Notes: generated from the letters alone by a model not told the origin. A stretch of DNA of 50,508 nucleotides from Phycisphaera sp. (GCA_023300125.1 JALZVY010000047.1:1-50508), one strand, 5' to 3'; shown: positions 9,066 to 17,828, counted from the first letter of the stretch. Numbers and translations are program-made.

Positions 9066-9107
9066 GGCTTGGCAGGGGCTGGGCCAACGCCAAGCCCCTG
9101 CCAAGCC
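9066..9107. repeat. Perfect 15-bp inverted repeat between divergent genes
   Basis: GGCTTGGCAGGGGCT at 9066-9080 is matched exactly by its reverse complement at 9093-9107, with a 12-nt loop. It lies between the divergent hisC and the 9161 gene, 45 bp from the hisC start and 54 bp from the other. It is unlike the heptamer elements (no 7-bp periodicity). Its divergent setting argues against a terminator; an operator or transcript-leader structure is possible. Function unknown. Confidence 0.7.
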
Positions 9108-9148
9108 GCCGTGGGCCCACCTTCGACCGGCCCCGCGCCGACGGCGGT

Positions 9149-9154
9149 TACACT
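9149..9154 (+). promoter_or_regulatory. -10 box (TACACT) of a leaderless gene
   Basis: TACACT ends 6 nt before ATG 9161. There is no Shine-Dalgarno sequence. The identical hexamer precedes the gene at 34380 by 7 nt. Confidence 0.55.
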
Positions 9155-9160
9155 CTTTGC

Positions 9161-10930
9161 ATGACCCGACGGACCGAGGGCATAACACCGGAGCCAAGGT
9201 GGACTGCTGTGGCAGTGCGGGCGGTGGCGCGGGCGGGCTTGCTGGCAGGGTTGGGGGTGGGAGCGGCCGTGGCGGCCGGGCAAGCCGTTCCCACAACCCT
9301 GCCTTCGGGGCCGACAGACACCCCCGCGGCGTCTCCGGACGCGGTGGTGTCTGTCGGCGTGCCGCCCATCGCCGCTGATCCTGAGGACACCCGTGCGGCG
9401 GTGGCCTTGCTGCGTGAGGCCTTGGTGGTGGGCCCCGACGGCCGGCACCACCGCCTGCTGCGGGCCCTGCGGTTTTTGGAAGATCCAAGCCTGGCCCCCC
9501 TGTTTCGCACGCTGCGTGAAAACGAGCACGCCGCCCTGCGGGTACACGGGCTGCTGGGCACCGCCGAGCTGGCCAGCCCCCGCGGGGTAACCACCGAGAA
9601 TCTGGTGGACCTGGAACGCGACGACCAGCGGGCCGAGGTGATCGGCGCGGCCTTGGATGGGGGGCTGCTTCTTAACCAGACCCTCGACGAGCTGCTGGCC
9701 TGGCCGGGCCTGGCCGACGAGATCAAGCTGCTGCTGGCCACCGAGCGCGTGGCCCAGGGGCGGGTGGTGGAAGGCTCTTCGGCCCACGCGGCGATGGTGG
9801 CGGCCTTGGGCGCCCCCGGCCCCACCCGAGCCGACGCCGCGGGTCTGGGCCGCCGCGGGCTGGCCGCCCTGCTGCTGCATCAAATCGGCGACGCCCGTGG
9901 CACCCGGGGGCTGATTGCCCTGAACAACGCCCAGGTGCCGGGCCGTGATCCGGTGCGGGCGGTGTTGCTGGAAACCGCCCGCGAACACGGGCTGAGCCGC
10001 GCCGGAACCTGGGCGTACAGCATCGCGTCTGAACCCGGCCTTCCGCCGCGGCTACAAGCCTTGGCCTTGGAAGTGGCCGCGGGCTTCGGCGACGCCCGCG
10101 CTCACCGGCGCTGGGGCCAACAGGTCCTAGACACCCACGACAACCTGTCGCGCCGCACGCGGCTGGCCCTCAGCGGTTTGCGTTTCGCTGCCGCGGCCGA
10201 ACCGGGGGTTTTCAACCTGCTGGGCGTCGACAAGGACCCCTTCGTGTCCACCGTGGGCCGCGCGGCACGCGCCCTGGCCGTGGCGGCGGCCGACGGCCTA
10301 GAAGGGCAAGAGCCCGGCACCGCTTTGCGCACGGCCCTGGCCGAACTGCACGCCACGGATCACCCCCTGGCCCACGCCTGGTTGGCCGAGTTCGCCGCCG
10401 ACCCGGCCACCGACCGCGCCAACGCCGTGGCCACGGCTCGCCAACTTGTCACTGAATTTCGCCCGGGCTTTGCCACCGGCCGTACTCGCCGCTTGCAGGC
10501 GGTTTTGGGCGCGGTGGAAACCCTGCTGCAGCGCGACCCCGCCGCGGCGGTGGAAGAGATTCCCGCCGTCTTGGTCAAGGCCGACCCCGCATGGACCCAG
10601 GCCGTTCTCTTGGGCTTGATCCGCAGCCGCACCCCCACCGCGGCGGCCATCGCACGCGATCTGAAAGTGCCCGCGGATCCCGAAGCCAAAGCCCTGGCCT
10701 TGGTGCTGCGTCTGCGCAGCGGCGGGCCGGTGGGTCCTCTGCTGCGCACCACCCTCACCCGGGTGTTGCGCGGGACCACCGCTTTGGATGACGAGTTGCG
10801 TGTGCAAGCGGCCTGGGCCTATCTCAAACGCACGGCCAACACCGATGCGATCAGCGTGTTGCCCCAGCCCGGGCCCCAGCGCGTGGCCGACACCACCTTA
10901 CCCCGCACCCGACCTTTTGCTGCCCCGTAA
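9161..10930 (+). CDS. Secreted or membrane-anchored helical-repeat (HEAT-like) protein
   Basis: A 589-residue protein of unknown function. ATG 9161 is chosen over in-frame upstream codons because of the TACACT -10 box 6 nt before it and because it gives an N-terminal hydrophobic segment (residues about 20-45, ending VAAGQA) resembling a signal peptide or anchor. A Pro/Thr/Ala-rich linker follows. The rest is very Ala/Leu-rich with pairs of amphipathic helices about every 30-40 residues, as in HEAT-like solenoids; HHRLLRALRFLEDPSLAPLF is an example. No catalytic motif was seen. It is followed 76 bp later by a DegT-type aminotransferase on the same strand, but a functional link is not evident. 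Confidence 0.75.
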   Translation: MTRRTEGITPEPRWTAVAVRAVARAGLLAGLGVGAAVAAGQAVPTTLPSGPTDTPAASPDAVVSVGVPPIAADPEDTRAAVALLREALVVGPDGRHHRLLRALRFLEDPSLAPLFRTLRENEHAALRVHGLLGTAELASPRGVTTENLVDLERDDQRAEVIGAALDGGLLLNQTLDELLAWPGLADEIKLLLATERVAQGRVVEGSSAHAAMVAALGAPGPTRADAAGLGRRGLAALLLHQIGDARGTRGLIALNNAQVPGRDPVRAVLLETAREHGLSRAGTWAYSIASEPGLPPRLQALALEVAAGFGDARAHRRWGQQVLDTHDNLSRRTRLALSGLRFAAAAEPGVFNLLGVDKDPFVSTVGRAARALAVAAADGLEGQEPGTALRTALAELHATDHPLAHAWLAEFAADPATDRANAVATARQLVTEFRPGFATGRTRRLQAVLGAVETLLQRDPAAAVEEIPAVLVKADPAWTQAVLLGLIRSRTPTAAAIARDLKVPADPEAKALALVLRLRSGGPVGPLLRTTLTRVLRGTTALDDELRVQAAWAYLKRTANTDAISVLPQPGPQRVADTTLPRTRPFAAP

Positions 10931-11006
10931 AACCACCCCGGCCCCTGCACAAGGGCGCCGCGCTCTGCTTCTTCACTGACTCCTTTTGCACCGATCGTTG
11001 TTAGCC

Positions 11007-12179
11007 ATGTCACAGATCCCCCTGAGTCAACCCGACATCACCGACCGCGAGATCGACGCGGTGGTCGCCACGCTCCGCAGCGGCCGTCTAAGTATCGGCC
11101 CCGAACAAGAAGCCTTCGAAAACACCGTGGCCCGTGCCAGCGGCCGCACCGAGGGTGTGGCCGTGAGCTCGGGCACCGCGGGCCTCCACGCGGTGCTGCT
11201 GGCTTTGGGCGTGGGTCCGGGCGACGAGGTCATCACCACGCCCTTCTCGTTCATCGCCTCGGCCAACTGCATCCTCATGGCCGGGGCCACGCCGGTGTTT
11301 GTGGACATCTGTCCCAAAAGCCTGAACATGGACCCAGCCCGCACGGAGGCGGCGATCACGTCCAAAACCAAGGCTATCATCGCGGTGGAGGTGTTTGGCA
11401 ACACCACCCACATGCTTGAGCTCGAACGCATCGCCCAGCGTCACGAGGTGGCGCTCATCGAAGACTGCTGCGAGGCCTTGGGCGGCGTCTCGGCCAGCGG
11501 ACGGCGTGTCGGTTCGTTTGGCCGGGTGGGTGTGTTTGCCTTCTATCCCAACAAGCAGATCACCACCGGCGAGGGCGGCCTGATCGTCACTGACGACCAG
11601 GCCCTGGCCGATCGCTGCCGCAGCCTGCGCAACCAGGGCCGGGAAACCAACGCCCACGCCGGGGGCGACCACGCCGCGGGCTCGTGGCTGGCCCACGGCC
11701 GACTAGGCTACAACTACCGCATGTCGGAAATCAACGCCGCACTTGGCAACGTGCAGATGCAGCGCTTGCCCGAGATGCTCGCCGCCCGGCGGCGCGTCGC
11801 GGGCGACTACATGCGGCAACTCATGGACTGCGACGACGTGGTTCTGCCCACGGTGGAAGCCGACACCGACGCCACCATGTCGTGGTTTGTTTTTGTCGTG
11901 CGCTTGGGCGCCGACTACGGCCGGGTTGAACGCGACCGCATCATCGAAGGCATGAAACGCCACGAGATCGGCGCCAGCAACTACTTCCCCTGTATTCACC
12001 TACAGCCATTTTATCAAGAACGTTTTGGGTTTAAGAAAAGCGCATTCCCCATCGCCGAGCGCATCAGCGAGCGCACCCTAGCCCTGCCGTTTTACAACCG
12101 ACTCGACGAAAAATCCGTCGAGCTGATCTGCAGCACACTCAAGCTCATGATCGACCGCGAGCGGCTGCTCAAGCGGTAA
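11007..12179 (+). CDS. DegT/DnrJ/EryC1/StrS-family PLP aminotransferase
   Basis: A 390-residue sugar aminotransferase of fold type I. Visible motifs are VSSGTAGLHAVLLALGVGPGDEVITTPFSFIAS (PLP phosphate site), IEDCCEALGG (Asp that contacts the PLP nitrogen), and the internal-aldimine lysine K183 in FAFYPNKQITTGEGG. LGYNYRMSEINAALG follows as usual in the family. These enzymes aminate keto-sugar nucleotides for polysaccharide, glycoprotein or antibiotic sugar synthesis. No sugar nucleotide or glycosyltransferase genes lie nearby, so the exact substrate is unknown. Start at ATG 11007 gives MSQIPLSQPDIT, matching the family N-terminus; a TTG in frame at 10986 is less likely. Confidence 0.92.
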   Translation: MSQIPLSQPDITDREIDAVVATLRSGRLSIGPEQEAFENTVARASGRTEGVAVSSGTAGLHAVLLALGVGPGDEVITTPFSFIASANCILMAGATPVFVDICPKSLNMDPARTEAAITSKTKAIIAVEVFGNTTHMLELERIAQRHEVALIEDCCEALGGVSASGRRVGSFGRVGVFAFYPNKQITTGEGGLIVTDDQALADRCRSLRNQGRETNAHAGGDHAAGSWLAHGRLGYNYRMSEINAALGNVQMQRLPEMLAARRRVAGDYMRQLMDCDDVVLPTVEADTDATMSWFVFVVRLGADYGRVERDRIIEGMKRHEIGASNYFPCIHLQPFYQERFGFKKSAFPIAERISERTLALPFYNRLDEKSVELICSTLKLMIDRERLLKR

Positions 12180-12226
12180 TCCCTCCCGCGGCCCACTGCG
12201 GCGCCAAGCCACTTCAATGGGGGCTG

Positions 12227-13339
12227 TTATGGGCTGGGCTCAGTCTCTTCACCCAAAAGCTGCCGGGCCGACCCGTAGCAGTGGATGAGGGTTCCGCCGT
12301 AACCCGAGCGCTGGGCGTGCTCGCTTTGGACTGCGTCTAATGTTTCGTGAAAACGCTCCACCGGTTTCCCGTGGAACGTGATCTGCGGGGTCTTGGGAAG
12401 CTTCAAGGTTTCAAGCGCGCCGCAGACAAACGAGCCGATTGACTCGGCGTAAGCCAGCTCTCCTGCGATTTGCTCACTCACCGAATTGGGACCGGTGGCT
12501 TGTGTGCGGTAAGACATGATCCCGATGTAATCGCACAGGTCTTGCACGTGCTCGTGGAGATTGGCCGACTTGTCTTTAAACGTCAACGTGGCTTTCTCGC
12601 CCATGGAATCATACGACATGGGGATATCACAGGACAGCGTGAAGCCCATCCCTGACGCAAAAGGATCCTCGGCGATGGCCTGCTTGGCCCGATCGTAAAA
12701 AGTCACCAAATCATGCATGATGACTTGGCGTGTCTGGGTTTCTTTCCAACCCGGCATCCCGTAAGGCTCGATGTCGTAGTGCACCCCACTCAAGCGGTGT
12801 TCACCGGTGATTTGAGCATTGAACGCAAGGATGGCCTGCAAGATAGCCAAGGTGGAAGCCTGCTTTTTGGCGCTGGCCTGTCTGGGCCCACCGTCGAGCG
12901 CTTCCACAGCGATCCCGCGCCGCCCTGAGGCCTGGATAAGGCGTTCGAAGGCTTCGGCGTAAGCCACTTTTCGCGTCGCGTCGTTAGCCCGGCGCGTATG
13001 AATCTGCACCAACAAAAGATTGAAGCCTTGGTCGTCACAAAAATCGAGTAGCCGCTCTTGTTCATTCAGGTCGTCGGTCCATCGTTTTTGCCAAACCCAG
13101 AGACCTTTGATAGGGCGAAGGGCCTGGGCGCGGGCTTGGGACAGCGTGGGCGCGGGGGCTTCAATCGCCGGGGCCGTGGTTGCTTGCGTGTCCGCGGAGG
13201 CGGACACTGGGTCAGAGTCGGCCCAGACGGCGCTTGGCCACATCCCGCCAACCACCCCGCAGACAAGCAGTGCCCTGAACCGTTTGGCCCAGCGACGTGA
13301 CTTATGGTGATGGACAAACATTGCGCTAAACTCGTTCAT
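12227..13339 (-). CDS. Secreted TIM-barrel (glycoside-hydrolase-like) protein
   Basis: A 370-residue exported protein. The start at ATG 13339 is supported by a TAGGCT -10 box 7 nt upstream. A basic N-terminus is followed by a hydrophobic stretch and a likely signal peptidase site at AVWA/DS. A Ser/Thr/Ala/Pro linker leads to a domain beginning KGLWVWQKRW. Strand-like segments FNLLLVQIHT, SGVHYDIEPYG, DYIGIMSYRT and GGTLIHCYG are spaced as in TIM barrels. The acidic YDIEP segment recalls the catalytic strand of GH18-like chitinases, but the family was not identified. It lies 82 bp downstream of the SecA-like gene on the same strand but has its own promoter, so membership of that operon is uncertain. 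Confidence 0.75.
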   Translation of the reverse strand: MNEFSAMFVHHHKSRRWAKRFRALLVCGVVGGMWPSAVWADSDPVSASADTQATTAPAIEAPAPTLSQARAQALRPIKGLWVWQKRWTDDLNEQERLLDFCDDQGFNLLLVQIHTRRANDATRKVAYAEAFERLIQASGRRGIAVEALDGGPRQASAKKQASTLAILQAILAFNAQITGEHRLSGVHYDIEPYGMPGWKETQTRQVIMHDLVTFYDRAKQAIAEDPFASGMGFTLSCDIPMSYDSMGEKATLTFKDKSANLHEHVQDLCDYIGIMSYRTQATGPNSVSEQIAGELAYAESIGSFVCGALETLKLPKTPQITFHGKPVERFHETLDAVQSEHAQRSGYGGTLIHCYGSARQLLGEETEPSP

Positions 13340-13346
13340 AGACCTT

Positions 13347-13352
13347 AGCCTA
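13347..13352 (-). promoter_or_regulatory. -10 box (TAGGCT) of a leaderless gene
   Basis: On the minus strand TAGGCT ends 7 nt before ATG 13339. It is the same hexamer as before the 6270 gene. There is no Shine-Dalgarno sequence. Confidence 0.5.
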
Positions 13353-13421
13353 ACAGTTGACCATCCCGCCGCGTCCACGCTATGAGTCAACGCGCGACAA
13401 TGGCGCGTCATTCAAAACGGG

Positions 13422-15443
13422 TCACTCCACGCCGGTAAAGCCCAAGCTGTCGGCGGTTTGTTCGTCCTGCTTAAGAACGCCACGCCGCTGAGATCGCGCC
13501 CGGCCTTGGGCACGCTGCTGGGCCCGCCAGAAACGCTTGGGAAGCCAGGCCAGCCGGCTGTGCTGGCGGATCAGTTCGTCTTCGGGGCTCACGTAAGTCT
13601 CGGCGCTGCCCGGGTCGCCTTGGCGGCCGGCGCGGCCAAAGAGCTGGCGGTCCACCCTGCGGGTTTCGTTGCGCTCGGTGGCAATCACCATCAGCCCCCC
13701 GAGCTCTTTGACGCGCGGGCCCAGTTTGATGTCCGTCCCGCGGCCGGCCATGTTCGTGGCGATGGTCACGCGTCCGACCATACCCGCTTCGGCAACGACC
13801 TGGGCTTCTTCTTTGTGACGCACCGCGTTAAGCACCGCGTGCGGCACGTTGCGCTCAGTCAGCAGAGCGCTGAGCGTCTCGCTGGCCCCCACCGTCCGCG
13901 TGCCCACCAGCACCGGCCGGCCCGTGGCGTGGCCGGCCTCCACCGCGTCGGCCACGGCCTCCCACTTGGCTTGCTCCGACGGCAGTTCGCGGTCGGGGGC
14001 AAGGGTGCGTTGGATCGGCCGGTGGGTCGGGATGGGCGCCGTGGGCGTGCCGTAGGTCTGCCACAACTCGCGCCGCTCTTCCCACGCGGTGCCGGTCATG
14101 CCGGACAACCGGCGGTACATGCGGAAAAAACGCTGGAAGCTCACCCGGGCCAGCGTGTCTTTGGGCGGTTCGACCGCGAGGCCTTCTTTGGCGCTCACCG
14201 CCTGGTGAAGACCGTCGCGCCACTCGCGGTCGGGCATCAGACGCCCCGTCGCCTCGTCCACGATCACCACTTTGTCCTCTTGAATCACATACTGCACCCC
14301 TTGAACATAAAGTTCTTTGGCAGTCAGAGCCTGCACCACGAGTTCTTCGGCTCGCCGCAGTCCCGCCCACACCCCGCCCATGGCGTCGGTGAGGGCTTCG
14401 ATGCGCTGCTCGCCCGCCGAGGTCAGCCGCAGGTCGCGGTGCTGACGGTCCACGGTGTAGTGCGTGCGGAGGGTCAGTTGTTTGGCCAGGGCCGCGGCTT
14501 CAACAAAGGCTTCGACCTGCTGGGCGTTCGGGCTGATGCCGCTGATGATCAGCGGGGTGACCGCCTCATCGATCAACACACTGTCCGCCTCGTCGATGAC
14601 CACGTTCTCCAGCCCGCGCATCACCAGCCCCGCCGCCCCGCCGCCAGCCAGGCCCCGGCCACTTTCCAAGCGGTCGAGCATCATCGACGTGAGCCCTGTG
14701 ACGCGCCCCAAGGCCAAGCGGTCACGCAAGTAGTCCGCGGCGGCTTCTTTGTTGGTGGTGTAAGTCACGTCCGCGGCATAGCCGGCCTTGCGTTCGGGCG
14801 GTTTCATGTCGCCGTTGACGTGGGCCACGGACAGGCCGCAGGCGGTGTACACCGGGCGCATGATGTCCGCGTCGCGCTCGGCCAGGTAATCGTTAACCGT
14901 GATCACATGGCAGCCGCGCCCGCTCCAACCCAGCACCGTGGCGGGCAGGGTGGCGATCAGGGTCTTACCTTCACCGGTGGCCACTTCGGCGATGCAGCCG
15001 TCGTGCATGGCCAGCGCCGCGGCCACCTGGGTGTGATACGCCTTCATGCCGGTACTGCGGTGCGCGGCCTCGCGCACCAAGGCAAAGCCGCGAATCACAT
15101 CGGCGGACGTCTCGCGACCGCGGCGAAACACCGACCGCACCACGTCGATCTCCTCGTCCAGCTCAGGCTGGGTCATGGCCCCCATTTCCGGGTCCAAGGC
15201 GAGCACCGCCAAAGCCCGCCGCATATAGCGTCGCCCGCGGGGCAGCGTCGTGACCAGCCGCGCCGCCGCGGCGTCCCACAGCACGTCAAGCCCTTCGGGC
15301 AGCCGCGTACGCAGCGGCGGCTTGCTCAGCGTGCGCCAAAAGGCACTGGGGGCCGCGATTTGGTCGGCGACCTGCGCCCGCTGCAAGACACCGGGCACCG
15401 CGGCCTCGGTCGGCATGTCAAATCGGGGGGTGGCTCGGGACAT
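13422..15443 (-). CDS. SecA-like preprotein translocase ATPase, C-terminally short
   Basis: A 673-residue SecA homologue. The motor motifs are intact: Walker A EVATGEGKTLIA (about 153-164), DEAD box VVIDEADSVLIDEA (282-294), the TGTA motif in SGMTGTAWEE, ATNMAGRGTDIKLG and RQLFGRAGRQGDPG. The preprotein cross-linking region with TTNKEAAADYLRDRL and IDEAVTPLIISG is present. After the last motor motif only about 55 residues remain (ending QDEQTADSLGFTGVE). Most of the helical scaffold, the helical wing and the Cys-rich zinc tail of a housekeeping SecA (about 840-950 aa) are therefore missing. This is not a frameshift: the reading frame ends cleanly. It is the last gene of a GAF-HlyD / M50 / SecA run, separated from the M50 gene by heptamer repeat D. 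Inferred role: dedicated ATPase for exporting a particular substrate. A housekeeping SecA must exist elsewhere. Confidence 0.88.
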   Translation of the reverse strand: MSRATPRFDMPTEAAVPGVLQRAQVADQIAAPSAFWRTLSKPPLRTRLPEGLDVLWDAAAARLVTTLPRGRRYMRRALAVLALDPEMGAMTQPELDEEIDVVRSVFRRGRETSADVIRGFALVREAAHRSTGMKAYHTQVAAALAMHDGCIAEVATGEGKTLIATLPATVLGWSGRGCHVITVNDYLAERDADIMRPVYTACGLSVAHVNGDMKPPERKAGYAADVTYTTNKEAAADYLRDRLALGRVTGLTSMMLDRLESGRGLAGGGAAGLVMRGLENVVIDEADSVLIDEAVTPLIISGISPNAQQVEAFVEAAALAKQLTLRTHYTVDRQHRDLRLTSAGEQRIEALTDAMGGVWAGLRRAEELVVQALTAKELYVQGVQYVIQEDKVVIVDEATGRLMPDREWRDGLHQAVSAKEGLAVEPPKDTLARVSFQRFFRMYRRLSGMTGTAWEERRELWQTYGTPTAPIPTHRPIQRTLAPDRELPSEQAKWEAVADAVEAGHATGRPVLVGTRTVGASETLSALLTERNVPHAVLNAVRHKEEAQVVAEAGMVGRVTIATNMAGRGTDIKLGPRVKELGGLMVIATERNETRRVDRQLFGRAGRQGDPGSAETYVSPEDELIRQHSRLAWLPKRFWRAQQRAQGRARSQRRGVLKQDEQTADSLGFTGVE

Positions 15444-15472
15444 GACGGGGTGCGGACTGGAGTTTGGGGGCT

Positions 15473-15584
15473 AGGGATGAGGGGTTGGGGATGAGGGGTT
15501 GGACAAGAGCATCTGCATGAAGGGGATGTGGATGGTGGGCGTGTGGTTTTTGCCCAAATCCCGAATCCCGAATCCCCAACCCCT
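15473..15584. repeat. Heptamer-armed inverted repeat D (M50/SecA spacer)
   Basis: The left array 15473-15502 alternates GGGATGA and GGGGTTG units. The right array 15557-15584 is AATCCCG twice, then AATCCCC and AACCCCT. The perfectly complementary core is 14 bp (15479-15492 with 15572-15585), leaving 79 nt between. Both arrays keep a strict 7-bp period. It fills most of the 154-bp spacer between the M50 gene and the SecA-like gene, which run in the same direction. The unit sequence differs from the other three elements but the layout is similar. Confidence 0.75.
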
Positions 15585-15597
15585 CTGAGCCGCAGGC

Positions 15598-17799
15598 TCA
15601 GATATTCAACCGTTTCTGCAGCAGTTGCCGCAAGGCCAGCCACAGCTGCTGGGCCACGGGTTTGCGTTCAAACGTAAAACGCACCTCCAACCGTTGGCCC
15701 GCACGCAGCGGCGGTGCGCCTTCGGGCGGCGGATCGGGTTGAATGCGGATTTCAAAGAACGCCTCGCTGGCTTTGCGGCCGCTTTGGTCGTCTTGATCGG
15801 TGGCCACACTGCCGCCAGCAAAATAACCCAGCGCCGGTGAAAACAGCTCGTTGTTGCCGGCCCGCGCGACATGGAACACCCGCCCGCGGTAGGTGTAGCC
15901 CGGCGCGTTGGGGTTACGCAGCTCCACGGCGCGCCCTTCGCCGTCGTTGGCCAGCGCCGACTGGGCGTCCAGCCGCGGGCCCAGATACTGGTCTGCGGCG
16001 GCCCGCACCACCAACGCGTCCAGGGTCGCCACCACCCCCAGCAGTTCACCTCGGGGCACAAAGCGACCGGACAGACGTTCGGCATTGGCCGACACCCAGG
16101 TGCCTGTGCCTTTCGCGGTCGACCGCAGCCGCTTCATGTCCTCGGTCACGCGGCCCAGCTGCTCGCGCTGGGCGTCCACCCGGCCGCGGAGGGCCTGGGC
16201 CAGCGCGATGTCCTCGCGCATCGCCGCCCGGAAACGCACCTGGGCCTGCTTCAGCTCGCTGGCCAGCCGAGCGTGCTCGTTGCTGAGTGCTCGGTTTTCA
16301 GACAACACCAACGCGGTGCCTGCCTCCACCGCCTCGCCGGAAGTTGCGGCGCGGGTCACAAAGCCCTCGGCCCCGGCGTACAAACGCTCAAGACTCGCGG
16401 GCTCCACCAGCGCCGGGGCGCGGTCGCGGTCGGGCACGGGCACCACACCCACCAAAAACGCCACCGCCAGCACCGCCCCCACCGAGGTCAGCGCCGCGCG
16501 GCTGCGGCATCGGTACAGCTCTTGGTGTGCGGTGAGGTACTTGCCCCACTTCACCCAAGGCACCACCAAAAACGTGACGATCGCGGCCCCGGCCATCAGC
16601 ATGCCGATGAAAAACAGCTGCCCGGCGACGAAGAACACAATCGTCACACCCAAGAACACGCGGTAAAGCGCAGAGACCAGGCCATAGCTCAAGAACCACC
16701 GGGCCTCGCCGGGGCTGTGGGCGGGATTACGCGGGCTGATCACCCCGTAGACGTGCCGCTTGACCAGGTAGTACAGATAGTCCTTGCTGCGCTGATACAG
16801 GTTGGGCAGTTCGGTCAGGTCGCTGAAAATGTAATACCCATCGAAGCGGATCAACGGGTTGGCGTTGAACAGCAGCGTGCTCACACTGGCCACAAACATG
16901 GCGTTGTAAGCCAGCACATGCGCCGTGCTCTGCGAGCCGGTGCGGGCCCACACGATCGCCGCGAACGCGGCCACCGCAAGCTCCACATACATGCCCGCGG
17001 CCCCCACAAACGCCCGGCTCCAGCGGCTGCGGAACGCCCAGGCGCTGCTCGCGTCCACATACGGCACGGGCGTCAAGACCATCAGCATCAGGCCCACGGT
17101 GTGCACCTCGCTGGCCACCCGCTCCTGCTTGCCGAAGTATTTCACAGCCAGGCCGTGGCCCAACTCGTGCAAGCCCTTGAGCACCGCAAACGCGATGTAA
17201 AGCAGCGGCAGGTTGGCCGGGCTCAACACGTTCTGACTTTGGTCAAACAGTTCTTCGGTGCGGCCCGTCAGGCCGTACAACGCAAACCCAATGACGGCGA
17301 ACCACAGGCCCAGGCCCACGGGCCCGAAGATCCACCCCAGCAGCGGGGACAGCAGGTTCAGCAGCCGCTCGGGATCGTAAAGCGGGATCCGCGCGAACAT
17401 GATGTTCATGAACCAGCCACGCACCTCGCGGCCCATCCGCTTTTTATAGCGGTCGAACATGCCCATCGTATCCCCGGGCAGGTCCGCGTGGATCAGATTG
17501 TTGGTGTACAGCTGACCCAGTAGTTGGATGGCTTCGCCCTGGGTGGGCGCGGCGTCACCCAGCTGCTCGTTGCAGGCATCCCAAGCCTGGGTCACCGTCC
17601 GCTTACCATCGAGCATGGCCACAAAGCGGTAGCCCGATTCATCCACCCGGAAGAATTGGTTGTTGCTCGGGTCGCGGAAGACGTACCACAGCCGCCCGCG
17701 GTAGTGCTGGCGAAAGACCTGCACCAACGAGCGCATCCGCGGCGCCATCTCCGCGACGCGGTACCAAGACTCGTTAAAAGTGGGGCGATCGATGGCCAT
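15598..17799 (-). CDS. M50 membrane metalloprotease with PqqD-like N-terminus and HlyD-like C-terminus
   Basis: A 733-residue three-part protein. Residues about 35-105 (WYVFRDPSNNQFFRVDESGYRF, then LGQLYTNNLI) resemble the PqqD/RRE peptide-recognition fold. Residues about 130-450 are multispanning with the zinc motif HELGH (211-215) and NPLIRFDGYY (314-323), whose Asp is the usual third ligand of site-2-protease-like M50 enzymes. After a final membrane helix near residue 435, the C-terminal 280 residues look like an adaptor: a barrel-sandwich start (GAEGFVTRAATSGEAVEAG), a coiled coil (HARLASELKQAQVRFRAAM) and a beta domain. Such fusions are known in peptide maturation and export loci. It starts at ATG 17799, just after a small hairpin. 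It is the middle gene between GAF-HlyD and SecA genes, with heptamer repeats on both sides. Substrate unknown. Confidence 0.85.
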   Translation of the reverse strand: MAIDRPTFNESWYRVAEMAPRMRSLVQVFRQHYRGRLWYVFRDPSNNQFFRVDESGYRFVAMLDGKRTVTQAWDACNEQLGDAAPTQGEAIQLLGQLYTNNLIHADLPGDTMGMFDRYKKRMGREVRGWFMNIMFARIPLYDPERLLNLLSPLLGWIFGPVGLGLWFAVIGFALYGLTGRTEELFDQSQNVLSPANLPLLYIAFAVLKGLHELGHGLAVKYFGKQERVASEVHTVGLMLMVLTPVPYVDASSAWAFRSRWSRAFVGAAGMYVELAVAAFAAIVWARTGSQSTAHVLAYNAMFVASVSTLLFNANPLIRFDGYYIFSDLTELPNLYQRSKDYLYYLVKRHVYGVISPRNPAHSPGEARWFLSYGLVSALYRVFLGVTIVFFVAGQLFFIGMLMAGAAIVTFLVVPWVKWGKYLTAHQELYRCRSRAALTSVGAVLAVAFLVGVVPVPDRDRAPALVEPASLERLYAGAEGFVTRAATSGEAVEAGTALVLSENRALSNEHARLASELKQAQVRFRAAMREDIALAQALRGRVDAQREQLGRVTEDMKRLRSTAKGTGTWVSANAERLSGRFVPRGELLGVVATLDALVVRAAADQYLGPRLDAQSALANDGEGRAVELRNPNAPGYTYRGRVFHVARAGNNELFSPALGYFAGGSVATDQDDQSGRKASEAFFEIRIQPDPPPEGAPPLRAGQRLEVRFTFERKPVAQQLWLALRQLLQKRLNI

Positions 17800-17801
17800 G
17801 G

Positions 17802-17818
17802 GCGACGCTTTGCGTCGC
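17802..17818 (-). promoter_or_regulatory. Hairpin immediately before the M50 start codon
   Basis: On the minus strand GCGACGC, loop AAA, GCGTCGC forms a perfect 7-bp hairpin ending 2 nt before the ATG at 17799. No Shine-Dalgarno sequence is visible. The hairpin could limit ribosome access. Effect is inference. Confidence 0.55.
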
Positions 17819-17828
17819 AGCCGTGAGT

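Noticed and set aside
13458..17523. Long plus-strand open frames (678 and 550 codons) opposite the SecA-like and M50 genes
   Set aside because: The minus-strand products have complete family motifs; the plus-strand translations are rich in His, Arg and Gly without structure, typical of shadows.
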